Part shown: positions 50,166-62,981 of the stretch, one piece after another | Numbering within the stretch: position 1 is the first letter of the stretch | Layout of the letters: the number at the start of each line of letters is the position of its first letter | Origin: Flaccisagitta enflata | Lineage: Eukaryota > Chaetognatha > Sagittoidea > Aphragmophora | DNA length: 64,000 bases | Assembly: GCA_965153355.1 (NCBI GenBank) | Contig: OZ231126.1 | Coordinates: 28,272,001-28,336,000, forward strand | Direction: 5' to 3' | Notes under the pieces: model-generated | Told to the model about the DNA's origin: nothing | What the model saw: only the letters and a program-made list of their open reading frames with translations | The model's database searches: none | Program-made: the position numbers and the translations under genes

Positions 50166-50648
50166 AAAATCGAAAACAATGGAGCAAAAGAAGATGATAA
50201 GAAAATGTTTTCTTTAGCATTAATTAACAAGACATATCTTCATATTGTTTCGCGAGATCACCGAGGTGTGTATTTCCTCACCCCTCTTCCCCCCCCCCCT
50301 CCGTCCTTTGGTTTCCTTCGCTGCGCAGTCAAAAAATCTTCGTTTTTATCCCCCATACATCATTGATATCATGATATGGAATGTATCAGTATGAATTGGT
50401 GTTATAGTAATGAAGTATCACTCTCAGTACAGAGTAAAAAGAAGTATAAAATCTACTCAGATTTTATCACTTCTCTCCTCCCCTATTCAGTCAATGGACA
50501 AAACATAGTAGGTATATATACCATACCGTTTACTTTGATCCAATTTACTGTTTACCAATAAGGGCGGCTAATCGCCGTAGGAAAAAAGTCGTAAATGCTG
50601 CTTGAGAAAATGAGAGAGGGAAACAGTGTGAGTGAGAAAAAAAGAGAA

Positions 50649-50649
<1 letters not shown>

Positions 50650-50745
<96 letters not shown>

Positions 50746-50835
50746 TAGATAGATAGATAGACAGACAGAAAGAGAGGGAGAAAGAGACAGAGGGGGAGGG
50801 GGAGAGAGAGACAGAGAGAGAAACAGAGAAAAACA
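50650..50835 (+). repeat. (GA)n/(GACA)n/(GATA)n tract
   Basis: GA run with GACA and GATA steps, followed by a hairpin-family relative starting gtaacgcggggttacaatat. Confidence 0.9.
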
Positions 50836-51689
50836 GGTAACGCGGGGTTACAATATTGTTGCGGACAGGTGGACAGAGGCATCCAACCCCCATCCACACC
50901 CCAACCCTACACACTCAGACAGACAGACGGACCAACAGAACGATGGATGAACTGATGGAAATGCCTCTCATAGAGTTCGGAGTTGAAATGAGAGAGAGAC
51001 TGTGCTGCCAGGATGCACAATCCTCACCTGGGAGATCTCAAAATTCAAATAGACTTCAACTAATTCGATTCCTCGTTTTTGGGAAAAATGCAAAAAATTT
51101 GTAGAAATAAATAAAGATTCAAAAAATCATAGCTCCAAAATTATCGCTCGCACAGAATTTAGTTCTTTCTTAGCTATGAATTTCATGCGTAGTCCCATTT
51201 GGCCCCAAAAGCTTATCAACTTTCTCAAACGCTTCATGAGAAAAAGGGAAATCCAAAAAACTCTGTAGGACTCAAAAAGACCGAAGGGACTTCGTCTCTT
51301 CGACTTTTTTCCAAATCAACAAAATATTGTTTATAACAATCAAATGGTGAAATAACAGCCGGCTGTAATGAACAAAATCTTGTTTGCAATAGTTGGTTGT
51401 TTGAATTACATCCGGCTGTAATGTACCAATTTTGTAAGATTACAGCCAGCTGTAATTGCCATTACCATTTGGTGCATACAAGATTTTGTTTATTTTCAGT
51501 AAGTTGGATCGAAGTTAATGATATGTTTTATCCACTGACTCTTTTCTCCCTTTTTAAATGGGAGAAGAAAGAAAACAATGAAGCGGAAAAAGATAAAGAA
51601 ATGAAAGATTATCTACAGCAGAAATGAATTTGACGGAATTTGAATAAAAAAAAAAAAAAAAAAAGAAAACGGAGGGAAAAAAAAGATGG

Positions 51690-51790
51690 AAAAACGAAAG
51701 ATCATCTTCATGGAAGAAATGAATATGACATCTTTGCACATTTCGCAGGTTGTGTGAGAATCCTGGTGGAAGGAAAAAAGAAAACAATTG
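51690..51790 (-). pseudogene. Decoy copy C of the neck exon start region
   Basis: Intron-side sequence (tcctggtggaaggaaaaaag and acaattgg) and agatcatcttcatggaagaa match copy A and a short relative (copy B) at about 51570-51625. The exon codons are mostly lost. It is a degenerate member of the array. Confidence 0.55.
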
Positions 51791-51802
51791 GTAGGAGAAT
51801 CA

Positions 51803-52095
<293 letters not shown>

Positions 52096-52124
52096 ACAAA
52101 TGCCTAATTTCTTGCGTGAACGAA

Positions 52125-52190
52125 GACGACGCGTCTTGGGCTTTTCGCTCGGTCAGCGAACCCAACAGAAGAAAAGAGAAGACAACGAAG
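52125..52190 (-). pseudogene. Decoy copy D of the neck exon start
   Basis: The minus strand reads FADRAKSPRRVV, with about 55 bp aligning to the real exon start, but the acceptor AG is changed to GG (ctgttggg). Its flank acagaagaaaagagaagaca matches the same intronic unit. Confidence 0.78.
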
Positions 52191-52382
52191 GAAAAGCGTA
52201 GCATGGGGTTTCAATTTAGTTGTGGAAGGGGGTGTGACGGGTGAAAATGCTCGCTTTTTTACGATGGGGTATGGTATCCCCCTACGGCTTTCCTTGGGGA
52301 AAAATACTTTCAGTATAAAACTATAAGATCCATCGCTCTTTTTGCAGAATTTCAACTTCATGTATTAGCTTGTTTTTCAAAA

Positions 52383-52462
52383 CCAGCTTGGGATTGGAAC
52401 CGGGTACCTTTAAATAACCTGATGACAATAAATCTGAAGTCAAGTGAGCAGACCACTAGACC
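52383..52462 (-). ncRNA. tRNA-derived SINE head or tRNA relic
   Basis: The minus strand has a TCTAGTGGTC A-box-like motif (52460-52451) and a GGTTCCAATCC B-box-like motif (52401-52391), 50 bases apart. This is the internal promoter layout of RNA polymerase III tRNA genes. The acceptor stem does not pair well, so it is a degenerate tRNA or SINE head, not a working tRNA. Confidence 0.6.
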
Positions 52463-52467
52463 TAAAA

Positions 52468-52635
52468 TCAAGTATCAACTTTGGAGTAGTCCTGCTTGTA
52501 AACGAATTAAGCTACCACAACCAGATTGGTCTCATATTGAAGAGTTGCTTTAACTGTTTAAAATGAGACCAATCTGGGGTCTGTAGCTCGATTCGTTTAG
52601 GAGCAGCACTCCTTCAAAGTTGATGCTCATTTTAA
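52468..52635. mobile_element. Small foldback element
   Basis: Arms share tatcaactttggag, cctgcttgtaaacgaatt and ccagattggtctcat blocks in inverted order around a short centre. Confidence 0.7.
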
Positions 52636-52749
52636 GGTTGGAACCTTTTTTTGGATGATAGCATTAAGGAGAATTTTCTGTCTACAGAGCAGCCATACCC
52701 CATCGTCAACTCTATAGGACATGAGCATTATACACACACAGTTTCATTT

Positions 52750-53285
52750 CAATTGGATAAATGATATTTAGGATGGGAGGGCCCCCATATTTCCAAGTAC
52801 CATCTTGCTCAAAAATATCGTCTCACCTTTATGGCTAATTTGTAACCAAACAACTGGCAAAACCACATTGAAATCAGTGACCATTAAAAAGAGCAAAAAA
52901 AAATCTTTAAAATGCCACCAAGCAGAGCTCAGTAGCTCGATTCGTTTAATTTTAGAGCTTAAAGAGTAAAAATGTTCACATCCATAAAGCGCAAGAAATA
53001 TGCAAAAGATAAGGAGAAGAATATTGGCCAATTTGATTTGACTTTTTCTTGGCTTATCATCATAAAATCATGTACAAATTGGTGGCCATTAGAAAGAGTT
53101 TCAAAAGATCTGTCAAATACCACCAAGCAGATTTATTGAGTTCAAACTGTTTAAATCCTATATCAAAATGAATTTCATAGGTGTAAAAGTGCCGAAAGAA
53201 AAAATTGCTGGAATGTTTGAAGAACTCATTTAACAAAATTATATATAAATCCTTCATCTATGCCATCCCAATTGAATACAAATAA
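52750..53285 (+). repeat. Two diverged direct copies of about 200 bp
   Basis: Blocks such as gccattaaaaagag/gccattagaaagag and ccaccaagcaga recur about 205 bp apart, in AT-rich sequence with no coding signal. Confidence 0.6.
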
Positions 53286-53909
53286 TATATGGTACCATAA
53301 AAGCCTACACTAAATATTTGTGCAAAGATATATGATTTTTTTACGATTTTCTATAGGAAATAACAATAATAAATAACAATTTTGTTTTACTGAAACAATA
53401 TTTTTGAGCAAGATGGTATAGACGATATCTACCGTAGCGACTAGGTATGTGTTTAAAGATAAGTGTGCAATTTTTTTTTTCGTCACGGTTAAGCAGGGAG
53501 ATTGGGTGCAATAAAAATCGCGAGTGCAGTGCCTGACCAAATCTCAAGACTTACAAAGGCCTTAGCAAAGCTAGAGCAATGAATGAAAGGCTAGACGAAA
53601 GGGAGCAAGGAAAAGGAAAAAGAAGGAAGCGGAAATTGAGGAGGAAAGTGAAACGGTCATTGGTTTCTAGTATCAACTGAAAAGTGACAACCAACTGGCG
53701 AAGGAAATTCGATTCGGGCAGCGCAGAGTAAAGATAAAAGAAGTCCAACGCACAGGAAATGTCCCAGCAAATCAGGGCGGAAGTAAATGGGAGTAACAGA
53801 GATTCAGAAAACATGGGGAGGAAATGTTCCTGTAGATCATGGCGGAAGTAACTTGGGATTAGGAGAGATTTGGAAAACCAATGAAGGACGAAATCAGGGT
53901 GGAAGTAAC

Positions 53910-53928
53910 ATGTTGTTGTTGTTGTTCC

Positions 53929-53967
<39 letters not shown>

Positions 53968-53993
53968 GGTTGTGGTTGTGGTTGTGGTTGTGG

Positions 53994-54060
<67 letters not shown>

Positions 54061-54066
54061 AGTAGT
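53910..54066 (+). repeat. (GTT)n with GTGGTT block
   Basis: GTT tract interrupted by about five ttgtgg units. Flanking sequence has three degenerate copies of gaaatcagggtggaagtaac. Confidence 0.95.
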
Positions 54067-54712
54067 TAGAAATTAGGGTGGACGTAACATGTGAGTTGGA
54101 CAGATTCAGAAGACCAGTGAAGGAGTAAATCGAGGTGGAAGTCACATCGGGAAACGTTGAGGAAAAGCTGGAATGAAGGGAGGAATAACTGAGGGAACAA
54201 GAAAATGGTAGAAGAAACATGAGGTGATACGTCTCATGAGCAAATCTCCCTGATGGTCATAGATGCGTAGTTATGTGGGTGCATGAAGGGAAGAATAAAG
54301 GGATGAGATGGGAGATGTTGCATTTATGATTATGAAGCGTCGCTCGGAGAAACGAGATATAAGAAGATCAAGTTAGTAACTCAAAAGTTAGACTGCTGTT
54401 AGTAATATAAAACGAGATAGAATCAAAATAACAACATCTCACTCGAAGTAAAAGGTTATCGACATGAATAAGAAATGGAGACCTGGACAGTGGGTACCAT
54501 GAGGATACAATGTTGGAAAAAAGTTTGAGGACTTTAACAGACCGTCCTCCGGCACATTATCACAACAATGCTTACAATGGAATGAGGCTATTGATAATAA
54601 CTCCATTCATACTGTCTATGCTATGCAAATGGACGTTGGAGATAGGCTAAGATGCAAAAATTGCACTTCTGCAGTTTCTAATACAGTTGTACAGATGGGC
54701 GGTATAAAACAT

Positions 54713-54862
54713 TTTTAATGGCGGTTATGCTGTGTCGGTCAGTCGGTCTTTTGTTCGGTCGGTCGGTTTATCGGTATGTATGCGCCTCGTTTATTTTTTG
54801 TAGTGCAGCTTCTGCCCGACCGACCGCGACTTTTGAGTGTTGCCCTCTGTTGGGCTTGTTTC
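54713..54862 (+). repeat. Hairpin family copy, degenerate
   Basis: Starts ttttaatggcggttatgctg, GGTC array, and ends gaccgcgactttt ... gttgggcttgttt. Confidence 0.65.
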
Positions 54863-55104
54863 AGATCCATCCATGCAGATTGTTCATTTTCAATTATCAA
54901 TAAAAGAAAAAGAAAAAAAGATGGAGACATTCCTTCATATTTATCCTGTCGATGAAAAGGTTGAAAGGCTCCCAAAATCTAAATACTGAACATAGAAATA
55001 AAAAAGGCCTAGTGCCCTTATGCCCTAGATGCATTGGTCACAAACATTTTTATTCTCAAGATCATAGCATCAGAGAAAAAAAATGTATATGCTTCCGATA
55101 TAGA

Positions 55105-55335
55105 AAAAACAAGGCCAACACTTTGCAGTCGCGTGCGGTTGTTAAGATCATAAGACCAAAAGATTAAAATATCAAATGTAAATAGTCTTGAAATAACTTA
55201 AAATGATTTAAATAATGTAAAATGACAAAAGAAAAAAAGACAGCTAAGCGTGATGGACGGACGGACCGACTGATGGACCGACCGATAGACCAACGGATAG
55301 AGCGGGTCATAGAGTCGCGTGCACGCGACTAAAAA
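55105..55335 (-). repeat. AGTCGCG-hairpin family copy
   Basis: aaaacaaggccaacactttg, cagtcgcgtgcggttg, GGAC array, then gtcgcgtgcacgcgactaaa. Confidence 0.8.
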
Positions 55336-55753
55336 TAGAACTTGGCCAACTAAAAGATAAAAGAGATGAAAAACAGATATCAAATGCGCTTAAAAATAGC
55401 TGCCAGAAACGAAAAGGTGAAGACGGCTTGAGTAACTTGAGCACATTACAAAAAACAGATCATCCGACGTTTTGGATATGAGTTATTGGATAAATAGATG
55501 ATAAATCTTAGTGACAATGATAAGCTCTATAATCTCTGATTGGCTTGATCTACCACTTCAATCTACATCATCCAACCTGTGCGCTGCCCTCCCAACCTCT
55601 CCCTCTGTCAATATCTGTTTCTATTCATCTGTCCGTCTGAATATGTCTTTTCATTTGCCTCTATCTCTGTCTTTGTTTTGCTATTGGTCCTGGCCTTAAT
55701 CTAGGTTTTGGAATGACTTGGTCCCTCATCCCGTCATCACCTCTCTCTATATC

Positions 55754-55893
<140 letters not shown>

Positions 55894-56248
55894 GTGCGTG
55901 GTGTGGCATAATTGATTCATGGGGAAAAGTACTTGAGGTGGGGAGGGCATAAAACATCTTGATAAGTTGTTACGTGAATACGGACAAGCAAGGTTGCTGG
56001 ACATTGAAGAGCTTATTACGAATTACAAATATCAAAGCTAACTATCACGTTACTTGACACTTCGAGCAAAACTAATGAGCTTTTAACAAAGAGCAGAGAG
56101 AGAAAAGACTCAGAGATCTAGAAAAATGTTGACAGATAGGCGTAACAGGAAGAAAAAAGATATTCATGGACGAAGCATGAAAAGTCATGGATAATGGTAG
56201 AAAGGCAGAAACTCAGAAAGGAGCGGCTGAAAGGAGATGAAATTAAAG

Positions 56249-56282
<34 letters not shown>

Positions 56283-56707
56283 AAGAACGGACTAAACACG
56301 GAATAACCCATTTAGCCGTAACGAAATACGCCGTGAATAAAATGAAAAATATCTCTGTGGGTAACTAATTAAAGCGAGACTCTCTGCTGTCATTAGTAAA
56401 TAAAAAGTAGTCTTTGACCTCCTGCGCTTTTTGTCCCTCTTCCTCCATCTGACCATCTAAACCCCCACTTCATATTTTTCTATTTCTCCCCTCCATTCAA
56501 TCAACATTCACTGACATTTCTTCACTCATGGAAAGTGTACATCATTTATGACACATCACCATTGAGCCTTTCGTCCCCATACAGTGGTTTTCTCTCGCAT
56601 TCCACCCATCTGCTACCACCCACGATTACCCCGATATTACCCACGATATCATATAACTGATATAAGCCACAAATCCCCGACACATCTTTTTCTTTTACCT
56701 ACACAAT

Positions 56708-56919
56708 CAGTGGACAAAACAGTATTTGTAGCTATGTCAGCAGTTTGACATATTTCAACGCATTGAAATCTCTCATTTTGGCATATTTCAATATGTGGAG
56801 ATTTTCTATTCTAATGAGAGATTTCAATGCATTGAAATATGCCAGAATAAGAGATTTCAACGCGATGAAATATGCAAAACTGCTGACATATCTAGAAATA
56901 TCGTTTTGTCTACTGACTG
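56708..56919. mobile_element. Diverged GGACAAAAC-family foldback
   Basis: Ends cagtggacaaaacag and ...ttttgtctactgactg match the family termini. The core is a set of inverted atttcaa-gcattgaaat phrases not seen in the full copies. Confidence 0.65.
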
Positions 56920-56984
56920 CACACGCTTACATCTCCATTTCCAACTTACATTCACAGTCCATTCGTTCTTCTTTTCCTTATCAG

Positions 56985-57101
56985 CTAATGGACTATGGAG
57001 TACCATCGCCATTATCGATACTGGTTGCAAAACCTGATCACGGTTTGTACATTTGTTCAAGCAATGATCTTGGGGAAAGTCCGTGTTTCGATTCTTTTTG
57101 A
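56985..57101 (+). pseudogene. Ig-like domain exon relic with frameshift
   Basis: After a pyrimidine-rich acceptor (cttcttttccttatcag) one frame reads ANGLWSTIAIID and a second reads KPDHGLYICSSNDLGES. Together these resemble the last strands of an I-set immunoglobulin domain, with the typical GxYxCxxxNxLG ending. The two parts are in different frames and each reaches a stop, so the exon is broken or the reference has a base error. The parent gene is unknown. Confidence 0.4.
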
Positions 57102-57286
57102 AATGAAGTAACGAGTAAAAGAGGATTCAAAAAGCGAATGGTGAATTTTAAATTTCTCAAAGATAGGCCAGGCCTTGTTCTTTCGTAGCTACTATCTTGG
57201 AAAAAAGTTTATCGCATTATTGATCAAGGGGCATTTTATGGACAAGATAGTACAATTAACGTGTCCGTGACAAGCTTGATACTTGG

Positions 57287-57592
57287 TCATGCCCTCCTTG
57301 ACCTTTTCAAACGCTTCCCTGCGTCTTTGCATGCTTTTGTACTGCGACTAAAGGTATGATAGTGTGATCTTCCTCCAGACTTTAGCGCGATTTTTTTCGG
57401 TCCTGCCATCCGTGTTGCACATTCTTGTCTTTGCCATCGCCTCAATTGGGACCATAGACTCATAGAGATTCTATCAGCTTGAGTTTTGGGCTGTTCCTGG
57501 GCTAACTGGAGAAGTGTTTGACCTTTGACACTGCGCCTTTGATGCCATTGCTTCGTTGAAACAGCCTGATGAGCGGGTGCACAATCTCCCAT
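57287..57592 (-). other. Unassigned 101-codon open frame
   Basis: A basic, Gln/Arg/Lys-rich frame in non-repetitive sequence starting MGDCAPAHQAVSTKQWHQRR. I recognise no domain. It does not look like a kinesin motor segment, and base composition is mixed. It may be a decayed transposon or a chance frame. Confidence 0.2.
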
Positions 57593-58129
57593 GAACCACG
57601 TTTTAAAAATGCCATTTTTATGCCATTTTTCTAATGAGGTACCTAACTTCGTTCAGCTCTCATTTCTAAACGGTTAGATGCACAGTAACGCGGTTGGCGC
57701 CAACTGCTAGAAAAATTAAAGATGTTTCAGAACCTCACCAATTTTTCTTAGATTTTTTTATTTGTAAAGGAGATATGAGGCTTTAAGTGATGCGATAAAC
57801 TTATTTCCAAGGTTGTAAGTTTCAATAAGCAACAGAGCATAGTTTCGCGTTTGCGACATGTCAAGATTCATGACGCGTCGGATTAACACTGCCTCTGTTC
57901 CCGCAATACAAAACTCCAAGTTTGCAAAAAGGTTGCTCTCTATTCTATAAGGTTTTTAGTTTTGGTTTGGAGCTGAATGAAGTTGGAATCCTGAATTCTG
58001 AGTTTTTCTCCCTGAAATTCAGACTGAATGACGTTTTCCTCGTGAACGACTGAATAAGGTTTTCCCCCTGAAATTAATTTCAGACCAAAGTTTTCCTGTT
58101 GAACGACTGAATCCATTATTTCCGGAGTT

Positions 58130-58790
58130 GAATTCGGATTTGTTCCATTTATTGCAAATTAGCTTCACGGAAACATCTGAGATCTCTGTTTCATCTGCGT
58201 TTCTTGTTTTACCTAAGGTTCCATTTGCAATCATTGTTTTATCTGAGATCTTTGTTTCAGCTGCAGTATTTGTTATATCTAAGATCTTTGTTCCATCTGC
58301 AGTATTTATTTTATCTAAGATCTTTGTTTCAACTGCAATCTTTGTTTTATCTAATATCTTTGTTTTAACTGCAATATTTTTTTTATCTAAGATCTTAGTT
58401 TCAGCTGCAGTATTTGTTTCACCCAAGGTCTCTTGTGCAACCTACAATTTTTGTTTTATCTAAGATCTTTGTTTCATCTTTAGTATTTGTTTTGCTCATG
58501 GTCTCTTATTCCATCTGCAATCTTTGTTCGTTAAATGTTAAATGTTAAACGTTAAATGTTAAATGTTAAATTTTTTGTTCAAGCTGCAGTATTTGTTTTA
58601 TTTGAGATCTTTGTTTCAGCTGCAATCTTTGTCTAATCTAAGATCTTTGATTCAGCTGCAAACTTTGTTTTATCTGATAGCTTTGTTCATCTGCAATTTT
58701 TGTTTTATCTGAGATCTTTGTTTCAGCCGCAATATTTGTTTCATCTGAGATCTTGTCTTCGTCTGTAGCATTGTCTTGAATCTTGAATTT
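58130..58790 (+). repeat. Degenerate 36-bp (2 x 18) tandem repeat
   Basis: More than 15 units of the type atctaagatctttgtttcag followed by ctgcaatctttgtttt. The minus-strand frame of repeated KTKILDKTxIAxE motifs follows from the repeat period. A small TTAAATGTTAAA block lies near 58530-58575. Confidence 0.88.
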
Positions 58791-59010
58791 CTGGTTTATC
58801 CTGAATTTATATATCTTTCTCTGTCTTTAGCGGCAGCACACAAATTTGATCTAAGCTACCTTGCCGACTTTTCAGTATCTTTGTTTTATCTGTGGCTTAT
58901 CTTGCTTCAGCCGTAACTCTTGAGCAAACTCTATTCTGAGACGATTATCTCAGTGGCTCATCCAGGCTCATTTGTTCTGCGTTGTGTCTACCTAGCCATG
59001 ACTGTGGAAA

Positions 59011-59210
59011 ACAACAAGCCCAAGAGGGCAACAGTCGCGTGCTTCTGGAAATGACAAACAAAATGTTAAGAAATGTTAGAAAATGTTAAACGGCAATCCA
59101 GTCGCGGACGGTTGGGCAGGAGCAGTAATGCGAATTCAAAAAGGTTACGGGACCGACGGACCGACCGACCGACACAGCGGGGTGTAGAGTCGCGTGTCCG
59201 CGACTAAGAA
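59011..59210 (-). repeat. Hairpin family, two nested copies
   Basis: acaacaagcccaagagggca with cagtcgcgtgcttctgg, then a second inner start ggcaatccagtcgcggacgg, GACC array and gtcgcgtgtccgcgactaag. A further end copy (GGAC array, gtcgcgcgcacgcgactaaa) is at 59336-59412 after a (AAAATGAT)n tract. Confidence 0.78.
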
Positions 59211-59691
59211 TGTTTAAAAAAAAGAAATGTTAAAAAATGTGAAAAAAGCCAAAAATGTCAGAAAATGCGAAAAAATGATAAAAAATGTTAAAAAATGATA
59301 AAAAATGATAAAAAATGATAAAAAATGATAAAAAATTACGGGACGGACGGACCGACGGACTGACGGACCGACCGACAGACCAAGGTGCAGTGTCGCGCGC
59401 ACGCGACTAAAACGCGGCCACACTCAATTACTCTAGTTTCTGGTTTCTCACAGTCGAAAGCCGAAAAATAAACTACGGTTGTTGGCAGAGAATTTCTGAG
59501 GCGAAAGGCAGGGAACACCTTAGAAACCTTTGCCAGCGTTAAAAATACGAAAAAAAAAGTCGCTATTCCCAAAAGATCTCGAAAGGTTGGTCTGTCCGTT
59601 CGTTCGTCCATCCGTCAGTCCTTATGTCGATCTGTTGCGCCTCTTTGAAAAGAAATGCGAGGATGACGCATTCTGTTTCCCAAACAAGGAC

Positions 59692-60165
<474 letters not shown>

Positions 60166-60285
60166 CGACAAGAAAATGTCAGATGCTATCACATGCATGA
60201 AATATAATCTCACAAGAAGTCCCTACTCTGTTCTTCCATGGGAAAAAAAAAGAGAGGATGTGGGAGAAGAAACTATAGGCAAAGA

Positions 60286-60457
60286 GAACAAGGCCGTACA
60301 CACGGCAGCAATAGTCGCGGACGGATGGACAGGAGTGGAAAACCTCAAAAAACAACTTTGTGATGGACCGACGGATGGACCGACAGACGGATGGACCAAC
60401 GGACGGACCAAAGGACCAAAAAGTGGCTGATAGAGTCGCGTGTCCGCGACTAAAAAG
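60286..60457 (-). repeat. Hairpin family copy, short
   Basis: gaacaaggccgtacacacgg, tagtcgcggacggatggaca, GGAC array, then cgtgtccgcgactaaaaag. Confidence 0.8.
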
Positions 60458-60584
60458 AATAAAAATACACAGAAGTCTTTGCGAAGAAAGACACAATGTG
60501 AAAAGAAGATGGGCGACTCAACAGACAGTGACAAAGGGGAAAAAAGAATATATTAGCTTTTGATTTATAGTTTTTAACACGTAA

Positions 60585-60882
60585 TTCTATAAGAGGCTTT
60601 GTCCGTCCACCAGTTGGTCCGTCCGTTGGTCCGTTGATCCATTGGTCCGTCTATAATCAGTCATAATTAGTCAAAAAGCATGAAAACGCGAATTATAGAT
60701 GCGTGAACGCTCTGTCGGTCAGCCAGATGGTTGGTCGCTCGGTCGGTCACACTTTGCTTTTTTGGCGTTTACGGGCGTTTTTCGTATTACTGCTCCTGCC
60801 CAAATGCTTGGTTAGCCATTTTCATCACTGTCCCTGCCCACCCGGAGGTGGTTTGGGTAGCCGTGTATCCGGCCTTGTTTGA
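60585..60882 (+). repeat. Two hairpin-family pieces in plus orientation
   Basis: ctataagaggctttgtccgt with a GTTGGTCC array, then tagatgcgtgaacgctctgt with GGTC steps and an end gccgtgtatccggccttgtt. A weaker relative is at about 61550-61715. The stretch 60890-61780 otherwise shows no feature. Confidence 0.7.
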
Positions 60883-61884
60883 TAAATGTATAACTAAGAG
60901 TTGGACCAACAACCTGACGGGCAAACGGAACGAGACAATCCATTGGTTCTCACAGAGCTGAGTTGCTTGCGCACGACCAAAGAGAGAAGAATGAAGAATA
61001 CGAAGGATTGTGTCTCTTTTTGAAGAGGAAAAAAAAGTATAAAAGAGAAAAGATCAAAGGTGGAAATGAGTTGGGAATGACAGAGGAAGGCCAAGATGAA
61101 GGCTCACAAATCAGAGACCTGATAAAGACAAGAAAACCATAATGGTGGCTTACTGAGTAAAGCTTTTATAAAGGCAGTAAACCGAGAGGATAGCTCACAA
61201 ATCACAAACCAGATGAGGGCAGGAAAAAGAAGATTATGAGGCACATTTCAGATGCCAAGTAAACACAAGAAAACTAGAATCAAGAAAAAGAAACCGAGAT
61301 AACGACATGTATCATTTATGTATACAGAGGGAAGAACTGCAGGGCTATATTGGGTACTTGACCTCGTGTTGTTTCTGGTCAACTAATCTACATTCTGGAA
61401 ATCATGATGGTAAACGCGGTAAATTCAGGGTAAACAGCGAAGTATTATAAATTACCTTTTCATTTCTCTCTCTCTTTCTCTCTTTCTTTATCCCATTTCT
61501 ATCTAGAATAGCAGTGATGTATGTAAAAGAGACAACATAAAAGGCTTGTAACCTGGGTCAAAATATGGTCGCAAATCCGGGGGGGGGTGTGGAGCAGGGT
61601 AAAGCTGAGGTGGAAATGCACATTTTTTTACAATTTTGAACTCGATCATGAGGGACCGACCAGCAGAGGGACGGGCTAATCCTATTGTAGAATGTCAAGT
61701 CCGCGACAAAAAGATTGAATCAAAACACCCCGGATAGAATAAAGATTTCAAAATAAAAAAGATAAAACCGGTTGTGCCAATTGAATGACATCTGAAGCTT
61801 TTAGTCGCCAACGACGTCGTCGTTGTCGTCGTTGTTGTCATTATCACTGCCGAATTCAAATTTTAAATGGATATTATTGGTTAG

Positions 61885-61888
<4 letters not shown>

Positions 61889-61957
<69 letters not shown>
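61889..61957 (+). repeat. (CT)n microsatellite
   Basis: About 34 CT units. Confidence 0.97.
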
Positions 61958-61959
<2 letters not shown>

Positions 61960-62466
61960 GCTTGACTTTGATAATTGCTTGCGTTGTCTACATTTACAAA
62001 AACACCCTATAATCATAAATGCTATCGTCTGTTGCATCTTCGTTCCGACGTTCCATCCATGGTTCGTAACGCCATGCATATGCATGCCGGTTTGTCGGAG
62101 TACAACGCAACACAAGGCTTTCCTGTCAATATAGTCAAGACAGTTTCACAAATAGCAGGAAATTTCGCTGTTTTTCAGCCGTGTAATGTCTACATATTTC
62201 AACGTCGGCCGGTCGGTCGGTCCATCAGAAACATATCTAAATTGCATTCTTTTTTGCATTATTGGCCATGTGTTATCGTAAGAAACTAAGTGGATCATGC
62301 TAATTTTTTTCTCCAAAATCGATGCCCATGTCTGCAGGTTTACCACGAGGTGGAAAAAAGAATGGCGTAACTTTTTAAAAAAGTTCGGGTCTACTTTTAC
62401 AAGAGGACCACACTCAAATTTTCAACTATCCTGGATATATAAGTATGGTTGACTGGTTGAGTCAAG

Positions 62467-62800
62467 GGTAAAGGTTGAGTTTAGGGGTAGGGGTGAGTTT
62501 AAGGGTAGGGGTGAGTTTAGGGGTAGGGGTGAGTTTAGGGGTGAATCTAGGGGTAGGGGTGAGTTTAGGGGTAGGGGTGAGCTTAGGGGTAGGGGCGAGT
62601 TTAGGGGTAGGGGTGAGTTTAGGGGTAGGGGCGAGTTTAGGGGTAGGGGCGAGGGTAGGGACGAGTTTAGGGGTAGGGGCGAGTTTAGGGGTAGGGGCGA
62701 GTTTAGGGGTAGGGGCGAGTTTAGGGGTAGGGGCGAGTTTAGGGGTAGGGGCGAGTTTAGGGGTAGGGGTGGGGATGGGGGAAGGGGTGGGAGTAGGATT
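62467..62800 (+). repeat. 18-bp minisatellite with TTTAGGG motif
   Basis: About 18 units of gagtttaggggtaggggy. The repeat period gives LGVGVS or PTPKLA peptides in open frames, which I do not regard as a gene. Every unit contains TTTAGGGG and TAGGGG, resembling telomeric G-strand repeats. Confidence 0.93.
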
Positions 62801-62981
62801 GAGTTTAGGTTGTGTTAAATACAAAAACAGACCATAAGAAAGTGTGGTCTTCTTGTAAAAGTTTGCCAAAGTTCGATACAAAGACCATATTTATGAAATT
62901 TGTAAAACATGAACAATAAAGAATCGGCTCTTCATCACTGTAAGTTCCATAAAAGAATTCGCTTCATCCTCCGATCGAACT

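Noticed and set aside
57287-57592. Missing kinesin motor exon
   Set aside because: No motor motif (P-loop, SSRSH, DLAGSE, LGGNSKT) and no splice phase matching the neck exon acceptor at 50061.
58019-58463. Repeat protein with KTKILDK units
   Set aside because: The repeat is a degenerate 36-bp minisatellite; the frame breaks outside the phased units and has no start context or neighbouring exons.
62475-62881. LGVGVS or TPTPKLA repeat protein
   Set aside because: It follows from the 18-bp period of the G-rich minisatellite on both strands.
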